DNA of 53,708 bases from NCBI GenBank assembly GCA_037176905.1, contig JBBBWG010029311.1:1-53708 (forward strand). Direction: 5' to 3'. Both the position numbers and the translations under genes were made by a program. Source of the stretch: Azolla pinnata. Its lineage: Eukaryota; Streptophyta; Polypodiopsida; Salviniales; Salviniaceae. Below are positions 29,667 to 40,933 of this stretch, piece by piece (within the stretch, counting starts at the first letter, position 1; every line of letters starts with the position of its first letter). Under the pieces are notes generated by a model, which saw only the letters and a list, made by a program, of their open reading frames with translations, searched no databases and was not told where the DNA came from.

Positions 29667-30980
29667 TGATAGGAGAAAGAAGAGGTATCAATCAAGCCAA
29701 TGAACCCCAGGTTCAATAAGTATCTATTCTATAGTTATCCTATCTAGCTAATGAACCCAGGTTCAATTCTCCCCCTCAAACATGCTAATACCCTGATGAC
29801 CATCTACCCCCTTCTCCTAAAGAATGCTTATATATATATATACTTGTCCTCTTAACCCTAACCACCCTCTGGAGCTCCCTTTCTGTAGGATGAATGAGGC
29901 TTGACACGACGACATGAATGCCGCCAGCCGATCTGGCTATGGGTACGGACGGCTGTGCCAATGTGACCTTGCTATAGTTTTTGTCGGTAAGGATTGACAA
30001 CCCAAGTGAGATGCAATTGTGTGTAAGTAACAAACAAAACCTACGAGGCTCGATCAGACCAAAGTCGATAATACCTTTCTCGGGTGGGAAACATTTTTTA
30101 TAGTGAGCTAGCTCTGGGTCCTGGCCCCTCCAACCGTCGTCACCGTCGTCGCCGTCATCATCATCATCATCATCATTGTCCTTGTCACATCTTGTTGTTG
30201 ATTGGATCGATCTCATGCCGAAATGGATGTCTGTTAAGAGGAGGAGGAGGAGGCGGGTCTGGCCCCTCAGATTCAATTGTCCCCTGTCAAGCAGACTGAT
30301 GCTCGAGATGAACTGTTTGCTAACCAAGGATTTGAGCTGAATCCAAGGGCTCTTTTTTTTTTTCCCGACACGTACGATTACCGAATCACCAAGGCACATG
30401 GCACGCAAGCAACTATTGGGTGTTTCCTTCCTTCTTCATCGTACTACGTTCATGTTCTCTAGATTCTGAACGACGTGTTCCCCTTCCACGCAAAACATGA
30501 GGGGCAGTGTGTGTGTGTCTCTTGAAGCTTATAGAGAGACGGGGGCAAAATCTGGCATCCGATGGAACAGATCCAGCGGCGAATCTCTCTCCAGTTCAGG
30601 ACTTAGCTGAAGGGCGAGGTCTGGACAGGCTTGAGGCAGCACGATGGCGCCATGGCCAACATATGTAAGAAAGCGCATGCAAGCATATAAATCAAGGGGG
30701 CCGATCTGCTTCTGGCAGCGATCTGCTATGTTCATAGGCATAGGCAATCTACAGATAGAGAGGCAATGGACGCAACCACCGTAACCGACACTTTGGTCTA
30801 CGTACATTCACATTGGTTAAGGTATTTGAATGAGTGGGGGCGGAGCGATCGATCCATCGGCTGATCCATCATCGGTCAATGATGGATCGGTACGAGAGGA
30901 GTTACAGTGTGTTTGATCCAACAAAAATGACCCTAGTAGAGAATGAATTTGTAAAAGGAACGTTTGGTTTTTCAAAAGTG
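29667..30980. other. Promoter side of the low-complexity gene; no other gene recognised
   Basis: This holds a short TA tract (about 29828-29841), a (TCA)n run at about 30150-30177, a (GAG)n run at about 30238-30252 and a poly-T tract at about 30352-30363. A minus-strand frame from 30408 to 29785 is open for about 200 codons but owes part of its length to an Asp run from the TCA repeat. I do not accept it as a gene. Confidence 0.45.
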
Positions 30981-31040
30981 GCGCACATGGGATTCGAACC
31001 CGGGAGCATTAATTCGCAGGTCGGTAGGTTCGAACCCTAA
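30977..31040 (-). repeat. tRNA-derived fragment (SINE-like B-box motifs)
   Basis: The minus strand contains GGGTTCGAATCCC (31001-30989) followed by ATGTGCGCCAC, like the T-arm and 3' acceptor strand of a tRNA. A second GGTTCGAACC lies at 31036-31027. There is no A box or 5' half in the right place, so this is a remnant or a SINE head, not a tRNA gene. Confidence 0.55.
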
Positions 31041-32227
31041 AAAACAAGAACAAAGAAAAAACAAAACGCGCAAAAACAAACAAAAAGGAGAAAAAGAGGC
31101 TCATTAATGCTGAAGATTTTTGAAATTGGTTTGAAGTTTTCTTCTTCTTCTTCTTTTTGAACCATTTTTATTTAATTCGTTTTCTCTTCTTCTTTTTTTT
31201 TGAAAATCTTTTAACGCCCAACCGAAGTCACGTGATTCTATTAAATTCCTTCCTTTTTTGTTTCGTTTTGTTTCAAATGTTTTCACGGATCTCCCATCAA
31301 TGGGCAATTTTCTTTTTTAAATAAAGAAAAATATTTATATATTTGAAAAATAAAGAAAAAAAATGTGGTTAGCCCATGCATGACATGTGTACTCCGCCAC
31401 CTTGTTACACATGTACAAGATACGTTCGTATTGAAAATTGACACCAATAACTTGGACCCTGATCCAACACGTATATGTATCGATGCATGTTCATCATCTC
31501 AGTAGCTTGCCGATAACCCTTGTCTTGAGATTTGTACGTTTTGCAGTTTGGGCATCAAGAATTCTGGCAACTCACTCGGCTCCATCGATTATCACTGGTA
31601 TCAACGATTATAAATAAGATGGTCTATATCTGTTTGCTACTTAGCATAGATTATTTGACACATTTTAGATCACTCAACGTTTTTGGATTTGCGATTGATG
31701 CAAATGGTCAAAGGGAACCATCTAAACACAATTTGATGAACAGGTGATTAATACAAAAACCAAGTATAAGGCCATCATGGTGAACAAGGCACACTAAAAC
31801 AGCAAAACTATCTATTTAACATACAAGTGTAAATAGCTGAAGAAGGTTTGGCAAAAAGAGATCCTTGTTACACCCTTGGGCACAACCATCTATTTCTCAT
31901 TGTTAGCAATGGAGGTGGTCGGCCAGAGTTGGCTCTCTTTCAAACTCTTTCGTTTCTTTATTTTATCTTGCCATTAGATATATTCTCTAATAGTAGGTCA
32001 TCGCATTTCACCTTTAATCTCGTACCAACCTTTGATTTGTTTGCTAATTTTAAAGGACAAGCCAGGAGATTAAAAAAAAACAACTCTTTCTTCGTTCAGT
32101 GTTTAAATCTCGAATTCTTTGTTATTTTTCTTTCTATTACAAAAAAGATATTATCCCAACTTTTATTAGAGAAATTATTGACCCTTTTTTGTCCAGTGAA
32201 GGTTACAATTGCGATACTCTTGTTTTT

Positions 32228-32263
32228 CTGAGTATTGTGATAATCAATCTTCACAATACTCAG
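32228..32263. repeat. Perfect 13-bp hairpin
   Basis: CTGAGTATTGTGA at 32228-32240 is followed after a 10-base loop by TCACAATACTCAG at 32251-32263. It is not followed by a coding gene and has no assigned role. Confidence 0.85.
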
Positions 32264-32539
32264 AATGAACTATTTTGCTTAGAGCTTAGGCATTTAAATA
32301 TTTTTACAGAAATTTAAATTAATTTAAATTCATAAATTAATTACTTATCCAACAAAGAAATTTAAAATCCCCACAACTTCAATGAAGACTTTATAAATTT
32401 TGGCAAAACTGAAATTTTAATAATTTTAATTGAATTGATCTAATTTGACATGTTTTCCCAATTTACTACCCTATTCGGTGTCAAAGTCTTCTAGTTGAAA
32501 ATTCGGTCAAAGACTTAAGAATCTTTCCTATGATATCAA

Positions 32540-33135
32540 CTTCAAATTTTTTCATAAATGTTTGTCTCAAGAAATTAAATGGTTACAACTTTAACCTCTA
32601 GAAAGGGTAAATGCAAAGAGTACATAAATCTTAACAACTAAACCAAATCAATAAAAATAAGAAAAAAACTTAATAATTACAAAGTTTCTAAGAGTAAAAA
32701 TTAGATAGGTTACCTAGAATTATCATTTAAATGTATCATCATGTTTGTATAGTCGATGACATACTTACGTTTGACAACATATAAACGAAGACATCTACTT
32801 TCACAAATTGTTTAGCCTTCCCCAAGCCATTTAGCCTTGACATCGATTTTAGATTTTGGACATAATTGTGTCTCAACAAGTTTGATGGTTAGAACTTTTA
32901 CTTCTTGAAAGAAAGATTATATGATCGTTAAAAATTAAATCAAATCAATAAAAAATATAATATTAACACTCTATTATTATAAGCTTTTATAATAAGTAAT
33001 ATTGGATAGGTTCGCAAGAATTACCATTCAAGTATATATATTACATATGTGTACTTTATAATATACTTGTGTTCGACAACATATAAACTAGTGTCTACTT
33101 TTGTAAGTTTCTTTGTCTTTCTCAAACCATTTAAT
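32540..33135. repeat. Diverged ~302-bp tandem duplication
   Basis: The ordered words TGTCTCAA-AA, ATGGTTA-AACTTT, AAATCAATAAAAA, GATAGGTT-C--AGAATTA, TTTGACAACATATAAAC (32772 and about 33074) and AAGCCATTTAGCCTT/AAACCATTTAATCTT occur twice at a spacing of about 302 bp. This is satellite-like DNA of two copies, or an old segmental duplication. Confidence 0.7.
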
Positions 33136-34288
33136 CTTACAAAATAACTTGATATATTTTTGGAGACATTTTTACAAAAGGTGAAAGTGAAGAACTGATT
33201 TCCCATCTAAAGCAAAAGACCATTCACCTTTCAGAGAGAATGCAAACTTTTTAAACCAAATATTTCTTATTAATATTTAATGATTTAGTACATCATTATT
33301 TATTACATGTTTTAAGGGTTTCGAGATATCTAATTGTTTGTGCATCAACATTGCTTGAGTTTATATGCACATTATTTTGACCTATTATACTTATAGGAGA
33401 TGTATCTTTAGTAATCAAATTTACGCGACTATTACTTTTATTTATGTAGTTGATAAAATATATTTTCTCACTTTTTAACATAAAGAATTATTTCTTGAGT
33501 TCATTTAGTCAAATTTGTTTTTACTAATATGTTTTTGATAAAAAACGAGTATATTTTGATGTAAATGAATTTCATTCTCATGTACAGAACATTATAAGCA
33601 TAGATTTGAGTTAGTAATACAAGTTTATGGTGCATACATTCACATAGGATATTTTCAAAGAATGCAACTATTATTATCCATGGTTATAAGTGAATAGTAA
33701 GTGAAAAGGAAAATTCATATTCATAACAAATTTGTATTTCTCATATTTGGCTACCTTATAACTATTAGTTAAAAGAATCTAAGAACGAGTTTTGACTCCT
33801 ATCGTTAATAAGCATTACATTTACTATCAATGAAACATTCTCACTTTGGAGAGTGCCATTGAAGCAAAAGTTCAACTTCCCACTGACGAAGCTACATGTT
33901 GGCTTGATCTCGATTTCAAGAGTACACAGCTTGAAACTTTGAAGCGGTTTCAGTCTTAAACTCTTAACACAACTAATTAGTCATTATCAGTGAAATAGTG
34001 CTAAATCGTCTTGATGATTGTAGTGTTCAACATGTCCCAAGACTGGAGTCGATTGCCAATCTTAGTTGAACAACTCGATGAGGAAGCTAGTTTCCTAACA
34101 AGCTTGGTTGAAGCCCAAGGCAAAGGTGGTGAACATAACCATGTCCAGAATGATCGTGTGACAACAACAGTTAATTCACGTTGAAATTTGATGAAGATTA
34201 GTGTAACCCGCAGTTCTGAAGCGAAAACCAACTTTCTTCTGGTCATGAAGGATTAATTTCCCCTCCAAAGCTAGAGGACCCTAAGGAC

Positions 34289-34320
34289 ATAAGCCCTAAA
34301 CCCTAAACCTTAAACCCTAA
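34289..34320. repeat. Plant-type telomeric words abutting the assembly gap
   Basis: The sequence reads CCCTAAACCCTAAACCTTAAACCCTAA directly up to the first N. This is the standard TTTAGGG heptamer on the minus strand. The array may continue into the gap, which could explain why assembly stopped here. Confidence 0.85.
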
Positions 34321-34420
34321 NNNNNNNNNNNNNNNNNNNNNNNNNNNNNNNNNNNNNNNNNNNNNNNNNNNNNNNNNNNNNNNNNNNNNNNNNNNNNNNN
34401 NNNNNNNNNNNNNNNNNNNN
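34321..34420. other. Assembly gap (100 N)
   Basis: Exactly 100 undetermined bases, the usual placeholder for a gap of unknown size. The gap ends 88 bp before the next start codon, so the true promoter of that gene may be partly missing. Confidence 0.99.
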
Positions 34421-34508
34421 AAAAAATGGAGGGGTATTATGAGAGAAATAAGGAAATTTGAGGGTATAGAGTAATTTCATGAAGAGGAAGGAAGAAGTGT
34501 AAGAAGCA

Positions 34509-36360
34509 ATGGAAGCTCTTGCTCTAATTCGCCCACCATTCACCCCTCATCTCCATCGCTTCTCTGCTTCCAGACGCAATCGCACCTCTTCTGTCTTCGC
34601 AAGATCGTTTCCTCCTCCTCCTTCTTCATCGGGAGACCCTGATGTTCAGAGGAAACTTGTTGAGATAATCCGCCTAGAGACAGATAAGATCAGGGTTTGT
34701 GATTATGTGGAAGAAAGGTCCAAGTTCCTTCAAGGCATCGCCGATGGAGCCCTGCAAGAATCCGATCGCATTGCTTCCGATGCTCTCAAAGGTCTCGATG
34801 AAGCTAGTGCTAAGGTATGCCTCAAGAAAACAGAAAAAAGTAAAAACAAAAACGGATATGGATCCTCGAATGCTTAGTTTTTGCTGTTTCTCTCTACTGT
34901 GCCTACTTCTCTCGATCTATTTTATTCAACCGTTTCCAGCTTCTTTTTGTTAGGAACGGATTTGTTGTTTCCTTTTTTGTGCTTGGAAAGCTCCAACTTG
35001 CCTTGCTTGATTTTTGCTGTTTCTCTTTTCTGTGCCTGCCTCTCTCGATGATTTTTATTCAACAGTTTCCAACATCTTGTTGTTAGGAACGGATTTGTTC
35101 TTTCCTTTTTTGTGCTTGAAAAGCTTCAAATTGCCTTGATTATTTTATGAATGTCTACCAAATATTGTTGAGTTTTAGATCTTTGTAGGAACATTGAGCT
35201 GGATATATTGTGAGCATCTTTTATATGTGGCCTTATGCGAAATTATAATGGCCAAATCATCCTATTTTTTACGTCCCTCACATTTTGGACATTCCGGATA
35301 TGCTGAGGGCTTCAGGGTTACTGTAGGCATATTGGATATGGTGAGAATTTAGGGTTATTTTCGGGCTGTTCGTATATGCTGGGAACTTTAGGGTTATTGT
35401 CAGAGATTGAGAAATGGTAATGGCCAAATTACCCTATTTTTGTTTATATATCTCTTGCTTTTTAGACGATTGTGGATATGCTGAGGAAATTGGGGTTGAT
35501 TGTCCTGTCTATTTCTTCCTTCCAAAGGTCACATCATATTAATGGATTTTATGTTAGATGTTTCGGGATCTGTTTCCATTTGGATGTATCGGTGGTAACA
35601 AAATACGGTGAAGCATTTGAAATGGATGGGAGAACAGTTATACTGATCTTGATTCTTAATACATCTAAGCAAAAATTTCGCCTCATTTAGCTTAGTAATG
35701 GCAGTTGAAATGGATCAATACGCGGGTGAAGAGAAAAGCCCAAACATCGGATAAAGACCACCTTATGCAAAGGAAAATCATGTTTACTAGTCGGAAATGT
35801 TGTAGTGTAAGATTGCTTCTTTTATGGAATTCTTAAGTATATGTTTACAGTGTTTAGACCAGATCACGAATATAAAAAAAGATGGATTCATTTCATCTAC
35901 CTTCCCTCTGTAGACTATAAAGGATGTTGATGAAAACATTCAAGCACTCGAGGAGCAGCTAGCCTCCTCTCGAGAAGACATTGAAGCAAGAGATCATGAG
36001 CTCGATGAATACGAGAAGAGGCTTGAAGTTGCTCGAAGTGAAGGTCTGTTCTTCAAGGCACTGTATAGACCGTCCAAACAATGGAAAGATCGAAGCCTGG
36101 AGGAGCAAAAGGCCATACTAAACGAGGCTCGGACTATAGCCCGATTTGCAAGGTCTTCTTTAAGGAGTAGATCTAGGAAGAATCTCTATGTCTTATTGAT
36201 CTTTGTAATGACCATGTTCCTCTTGGAAAGCTTTATGTTGCCTGAATTCTCATGGCCCCGGGTGATCGTATCATTTGTGGTGCTTGTATTTTTAGTTGCT
36301 CAATTCATCTTTGAAATGATGATTTCCTCCGAGGATGCTGATGATGATACGAGGAAATGA
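34509..36360 (+). CDS. Unknown coiled-coil membrane protein, probably plastid-targeted, two exons
   Basis: Exons are 34509-34814 and 35914-36360, with a phase-0 GT-AG junction, giving 250 residues. The first ~45 residues are rich in Ser, Arg, His and Pro and lack acidic residues (MEALALIRPPFTPHLHRFSA, then RNRTSSVFARSF), like a chloroplast transit peptide. From about 48 to 150 a charged, heptad-like region suggests a coiled coil (for example ALEEQLASSREDIEARDHEL). EGLFFKALYRPSKQW follows, and then two hydrophobic segments at about 199-216 and 220-240 near the C-terminus. I do not recognise a named family. Topology suggests a thylakoid or envelope protein with a soluble coiled coil, but that is inference. 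Confidence 0.82.
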
Positions 36361-37985
36361 TGTATATGTATGATGAGTAAATGATAAAACACATGTTGTA
36401 AAGCACAATCTGAGTATCAGCGGGTGTTTGCATGGACTCGTGTACAATCTCGAGGAGTATATGACTTTGATGTGATTATGTAATATCTAGGAATGAGATT
36501 CATACGGTGAATAAGATTTATGCAATCAGATTATGTTGCTTTTTATTTTCATAATACCATATTAGGATTATTAGGATTATATGTTTGCAAAGTTTGATGG
36601 CATTATCTAAGAGTGCCTGTTGACCACCAAATTAGACAATGAATGGAAGATTGTCTTTAAAATCTTAGTTAGAGTGCTAGAGCTGAGATACAAGAGGCAT
36701 AATTCATCACAAAAAAGCATAAATTTTATATATGATTTTTCGTGATGCAATGCTAAGAACCACTAAGGCTACTTCAACAACTAGCCCTAATACTATTATT
36801 AGAAGCAACAATTAAGGTTTGTGATCAGCGATAGAAGAGAGGTAATGAATGCAAATGTGTCCAAATGATTCATTATCGATGCATAACATCTTATTGAGTC
36901 AGTTCCTTGGCTATTATGTCTCTGTGCACTGGAATGCTCGACTAATCTAAATTTATCAGTATATCTAGGAACAAATCCAGATCGAGTAAGCTCACGACTT
37001 CAGAAGACACCCTTTCCTTGACGTAATCAAGCATAGTCATGATCAAATGCTACTTAACGGTTTGTCGCATCAAGGGTACCCCTTATGTTGTTACATTGCC
37101 GTTGGTAATGGACAATGACACTCTTGACACACGTCTTTCTTCGAATTATATAACTAGCTCAGGAATATTAGATGGCTAACCAACTTTCTAACCACTCTTA
37201 GTGTGACGTGCTTGTCTTTAAAACCTGAATCGATCATTCACCACGTGATGCGCTCGCATCAGTAGGTAGCGCTCACTTTTATTTTGTGAGTTTGCGAGCC
37301 AAAATATCAGACTAGCTAAACTGTTAGAGTGCTTCGACCAGGATCCAATATCCGATGCCAGATTCCAGATATAACCAAAACCAAAACGCTGAATCGTGGC
37401 AGTCTGCCTTGAGCACTGGGAGCTACAACTAGATTGGAATCGATCAAGCTATCGATCTCCAAGCTCTTGATGGCACAAATCAAGCTACCCCTCCTTCCCG
37501 AAGACAAAAGTTGTTGGCTTGACTAAGTATCAGATCTGCAAGTTTACGAGCTTGAGTATCATACTAACTGTTAGAGTGATTCGACCAAGATCCAGTATCC
37601 GATTCGACCTTCCAAATACATCCAACCCAAACCCTTAATCGCAACAGTCCTTTTCTAACAATAGGAGCAGATGCTGGCTCAGAATCGATCCAACTACTGA
37701 TCTCCAAGCTATTGATTTAACAGATCCTCGTTCTTAGAGTTGATCTACGGCGGGCGAGAATGTGACTTTTGTGACCACCGAGCGTTCATTCTCAAAACGA
37801 TAGGATCCGTTCGGTGGGCGTATGTATGTATAATGGCACATTGTAGGCGTATACTATACGTATGGGGTGATGGATCCGTATACCGTATAAGTACGTATAC
37901 GTATACACGTCAACTGCCTTTTCCTACCTACCACCTTCCCTTCATTAACTCCTTCCCCAACAACAACAGCAGCTCCGGCCATTTT
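36361..37985. other. Intergenic, with a ~247-bp tandem duplication
   Basis: No coding sequence is recognised. CTGTTAGAGTGCTTCGACCA at 37321 is repeated with few changes at 37568, and later words (ATCCRATATCCGAT, AATCGATC, GATCTCCAAGCT-TTGAT) follow in the same order, so the 247-bp period covers about 37305-37730. Confidence 0.65.
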
Positions 37986-39087
37986 CATAAATACCAAGGA
38001 CCAGACGCCTCCGCTCTGCAGTCGACACAGAGCAGCTCCTCCTCCCTCCTCCTCCTCCTCCTCCTCCTCCTCCTCCTCCTCCACCTGCTCTGCTGCCAAA
38101 GGTAAGAATCCTCCATCGCCTTCCTTCCCCTCCTCCTCCTCCTCCTCCTCCTTTTTGTAACGGTGTTGGATTTCTTCCTTTCTTTGCCTTCCAAATTGCA
38201 TTTTGCGTCGTGGGCTCCGCTCTTTCCAATCTCTCTTGCATTTTACGTCGTGGGTTTTCCATCTTCTAGGTGAAATATGCCGTTTGCTTGATACTGGAAC
38301 AGCGGAGCTTTTGTACACTACTTCTGTAAAATGTATGTGCATATATGAATGGAATTCTGTAAATGTATGTGTTATTTGTCTGTATGCTGTTACGTGGGGT
38401 TGTGTCTGCCTCTTTGTGTACGACTTTGTACAAGCATTTATATTCACAGATCCGAGATATATCTTGATGGACGGGACAAAATGTGAGTTCTGTATATTTA
38501 TCATGTCTATGTGTCTTCGTGGACATGTAGTTAAGCATATATTTATTTGTGTAGCTGCAGTATATTCTTAAATGGGTGTATATGTGCATACATAGCTAAG
38601 GCCTATCATTCTTTATACAAGAATAGAAGTTTGATGTGTCCTTGTTTGTATGTATGTATCTATCTATATATATATATATAGATATAGATAGATAGCATAC
38701 AGATGTTCGACACACACATTGTAGTGAAGAAGAGTTTGTCCTCCTATAATTATGATCTCAATTGTCTATGTTTTTTAAATCTTGAATCATATGTGGACAA
38801 CAAGAAATTATAATATATGTTAACACAGCTATCTATGTATGCACCTGCATATGTGCATGTGTATGGCATATGTATATGACTGGAAAATACTGTTGCATAC
38901 CCTGTAAGTATAGATAGAAAATGAAAGGATTTTGGGATTCAATAAGTTTTTAGCAAATTTAGAATTACATGGAAAGAGGAATGGGTTTTCGGGTCTCTAG
39001 AAATTTTATGCCTATTTGGATTTGTGTCCAAAAGTGGAAAAAGGAATCGGTTTTAGGGTTTGAAGCAGTTCTAAAATTGTGTTGCAG
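37986..39087 (+). promoter_or_regulatory. 5'UTR exon and 5'UTR intron of the BAHD gene
   Basis: A consensus donor (GCCAAAG|GTAAGAAT, intron from 38102) pairs with an acceptor (GTTGCAG, ending 39087) immediately before the BAHD start codon. The upstream exon contains (CTC)n at about 38038-38085; a second (CTC)n lies in the intron at about 38130-38152. The transcription start is unknown. TA/GATA microsatellites occur at about 38658-38695. Confidence 0.55.
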
Positions 39088-40933
39088 ATGGGGGTCACAC
39101 AAGAAATACATGTCCATTCAAGGCTAACTGTGGTTCCAGAAAAGCCAACTGCAGCTAAGAAAATTCACCCATTATCATATTTAGACCATATGATGAAATG
39201 CCATACCATAAAGGCTACATATTACTATGACACATCAAATGTTCAAAACCGAATGGGCCTCTTGGATGGATTGAAAGATGCTCTATGTAGGTCTCTTTCT
39301 ACCTATCCTCTGTTTGCAGGGCGGTTTCAAAAGAAACAAGATGGAACATGGGAAGTGAAGTGTAATGATGCTGGAGTCCGAATTTATGAGGCCAAATGTG
39401 ATCTCACACTGGAAGAATTCTTTGCCAAGTGTAAGAAAGATTATCGACTCGAGTCTGTACTCAATAGAATGGAAATCAATGCCGATCATACAATCACCCC
39501 GGTTTCAGTCGTTCAGGTACTATGAGGCCTCTATAACTACATTTCTCTTGATTATTGATAATGTTTCAGTTCTATGTGTATGGTTGGTCACCTGAAGGCG
39601 CATATTTTTTGCTTTGTATTTAATTAAACATCCGAAGTCTTTTAATGGTCTGCGCTGAATGGATAAGTTCATAGCATATGAAGTTCGTGCAAAGGCTATG
39701 CTATATCCACACAGACACGCACAAATAAGCTTAATTTGGAGATGATATGAAAGCTGGAGCTTAGCAGTTCACATGCGAACCAGTCCTTATATAAGCCTTG
39801 ATATTTGTTAATTGCATTGGATTGGGTGAATGAAGTCCATCCTAAGATATGTTATAACAGATACATGTGTAGAAAAGCAATATGCTGTGCACATCTAAAT
39901 TCTAAAGCCTAAATCCTTACTATGTCCAATTGTTGTTTTTGAAGATCTGTAGTAAATTCGTATTTTCTCATTATTCCAGTTCACTGAGTTTGGGTGTGGG
40001 AAGATTGCGATTGGAACCAGTTGGAGTCATGCAATAGGTGATGCCATGTGTGGGACGCTCTTTATGAAGACATGGTCAGAAACCTTCCGGGCTGCCCAAA
40101 TCATACACCCTCCTTTCTTCCACCCTCCAAGTTTGAAGCCCCGTGACAAGGTGAACCTCGAAGTGAAATCTAGAGATTATTATACCACCAAGTTCTTAGG
40201 TGCTCGAGACAAAGACCAAAATGATGCAAAGGCTGAGACTGAGTCTCAAACTGCTGTTCCCAAGGACTTCGGAACCATCACATTGAGCTTTAGTGAAGAG
40301 ACAATAGGAAAGATAATAGAAGAGGTTCAAGAAGGGAGCATCAAGTATGGTCCCCCGACTCCTTCAGATGTTATATCAGCTCTCCTGTGGAAGGCTATAC
40401 TGAGAGCTCAAGGTAAATCAGAGGCTGATGAAGCGAAAGCTTCACTATGCCTGGAGTTCAGGAAAATCCATTTGCCTCCATTACCATACGGTTATGTGGG
40501 CAATGCTGTTCATTTCACTGGCATATCAGCCAATGCCGGAGAGGTTCTAAACCAAGATTTATCTTATGCTTCAAGCCTTATCAATGAGGCTAGTGGATTA
40601 ATTGACACTGAGGAGGTACGGTCAGTTGTGGATCTAGTCCATGAGATGGAAGTTCAAGGAAAAGAAGTGCTGAAGAAACCCCCTCTTTTCTATTCAGATG
40701 GGCTCACAATTGTAAACTTTGATCACTTCTTGTGTTATGACGTGATCTTTGATTTTGGCAAACCGATTAGAGTTGGTTATAGAATTGAACCGGTGGGAGG
40801 AGAGGGTCAGGTCATTGTTTTACCTGGTCCGGATGGAAAATCAAGCAGAATTGTGGTTGTATCCTTGCCAGAGGATGTGATCAATGCCTTGGTTGAAGAT
40901 GGTGAATTGTTGAGGTTTTTGCCCGACTTGTGA
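39088..40933 (+). CDS. BAHD-family acyl-CoA-dependent acyltransferase, two exons
   Basis: Exons are 39088-39516 and 39980-40933, with a phase-0 junction, giving 460 residues, normal for the family. It should transfer an acyl group from a CoA thioester to an alcohol or amine in the cytosol. The catalytic motif HXXXD is SHAIGDA (His160, Asp164), just after the conserved intron position, and PLFAGRF in the N-terminal domain is also typical. The structural DFGWG motif near the C-terminus reads DFGKP (from Asp401), losing Trp and the second Gly. Substrate cannot be predicted; HCT-like, fatty alcohol or CER2-like roles are all possible. The start directly follows an intron acceptor. Confidence 0.92.

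Larger units (their letters stand above)
31041..34320. other. AT-rich gene-poor region
   Basis: No coding sequence is recognised. It holds A/T runs, a perfect hairpin at 32228-32263 and a tandem duplication at about 32540-33135. The last 30 bases before the N run are plant-type telomeric words (CCCTAAA). Confidence 0.5.

Noticed and set aside
29785..30408. 207-codon minus-strand frame upstream of the low-complexity gene
   Set aside because: Part of its length is an Asp run from a (TCA) repeat; no conserved motif or splice context supports it.
32228..32263. Hairpin considered as an intrinsic terminator or microRNA precursor
   Set aside because: The genome is eukaryotic, so bacterial-type terminators do not apply, and a 13-bp stem is too short for a plant microRNA precursor.
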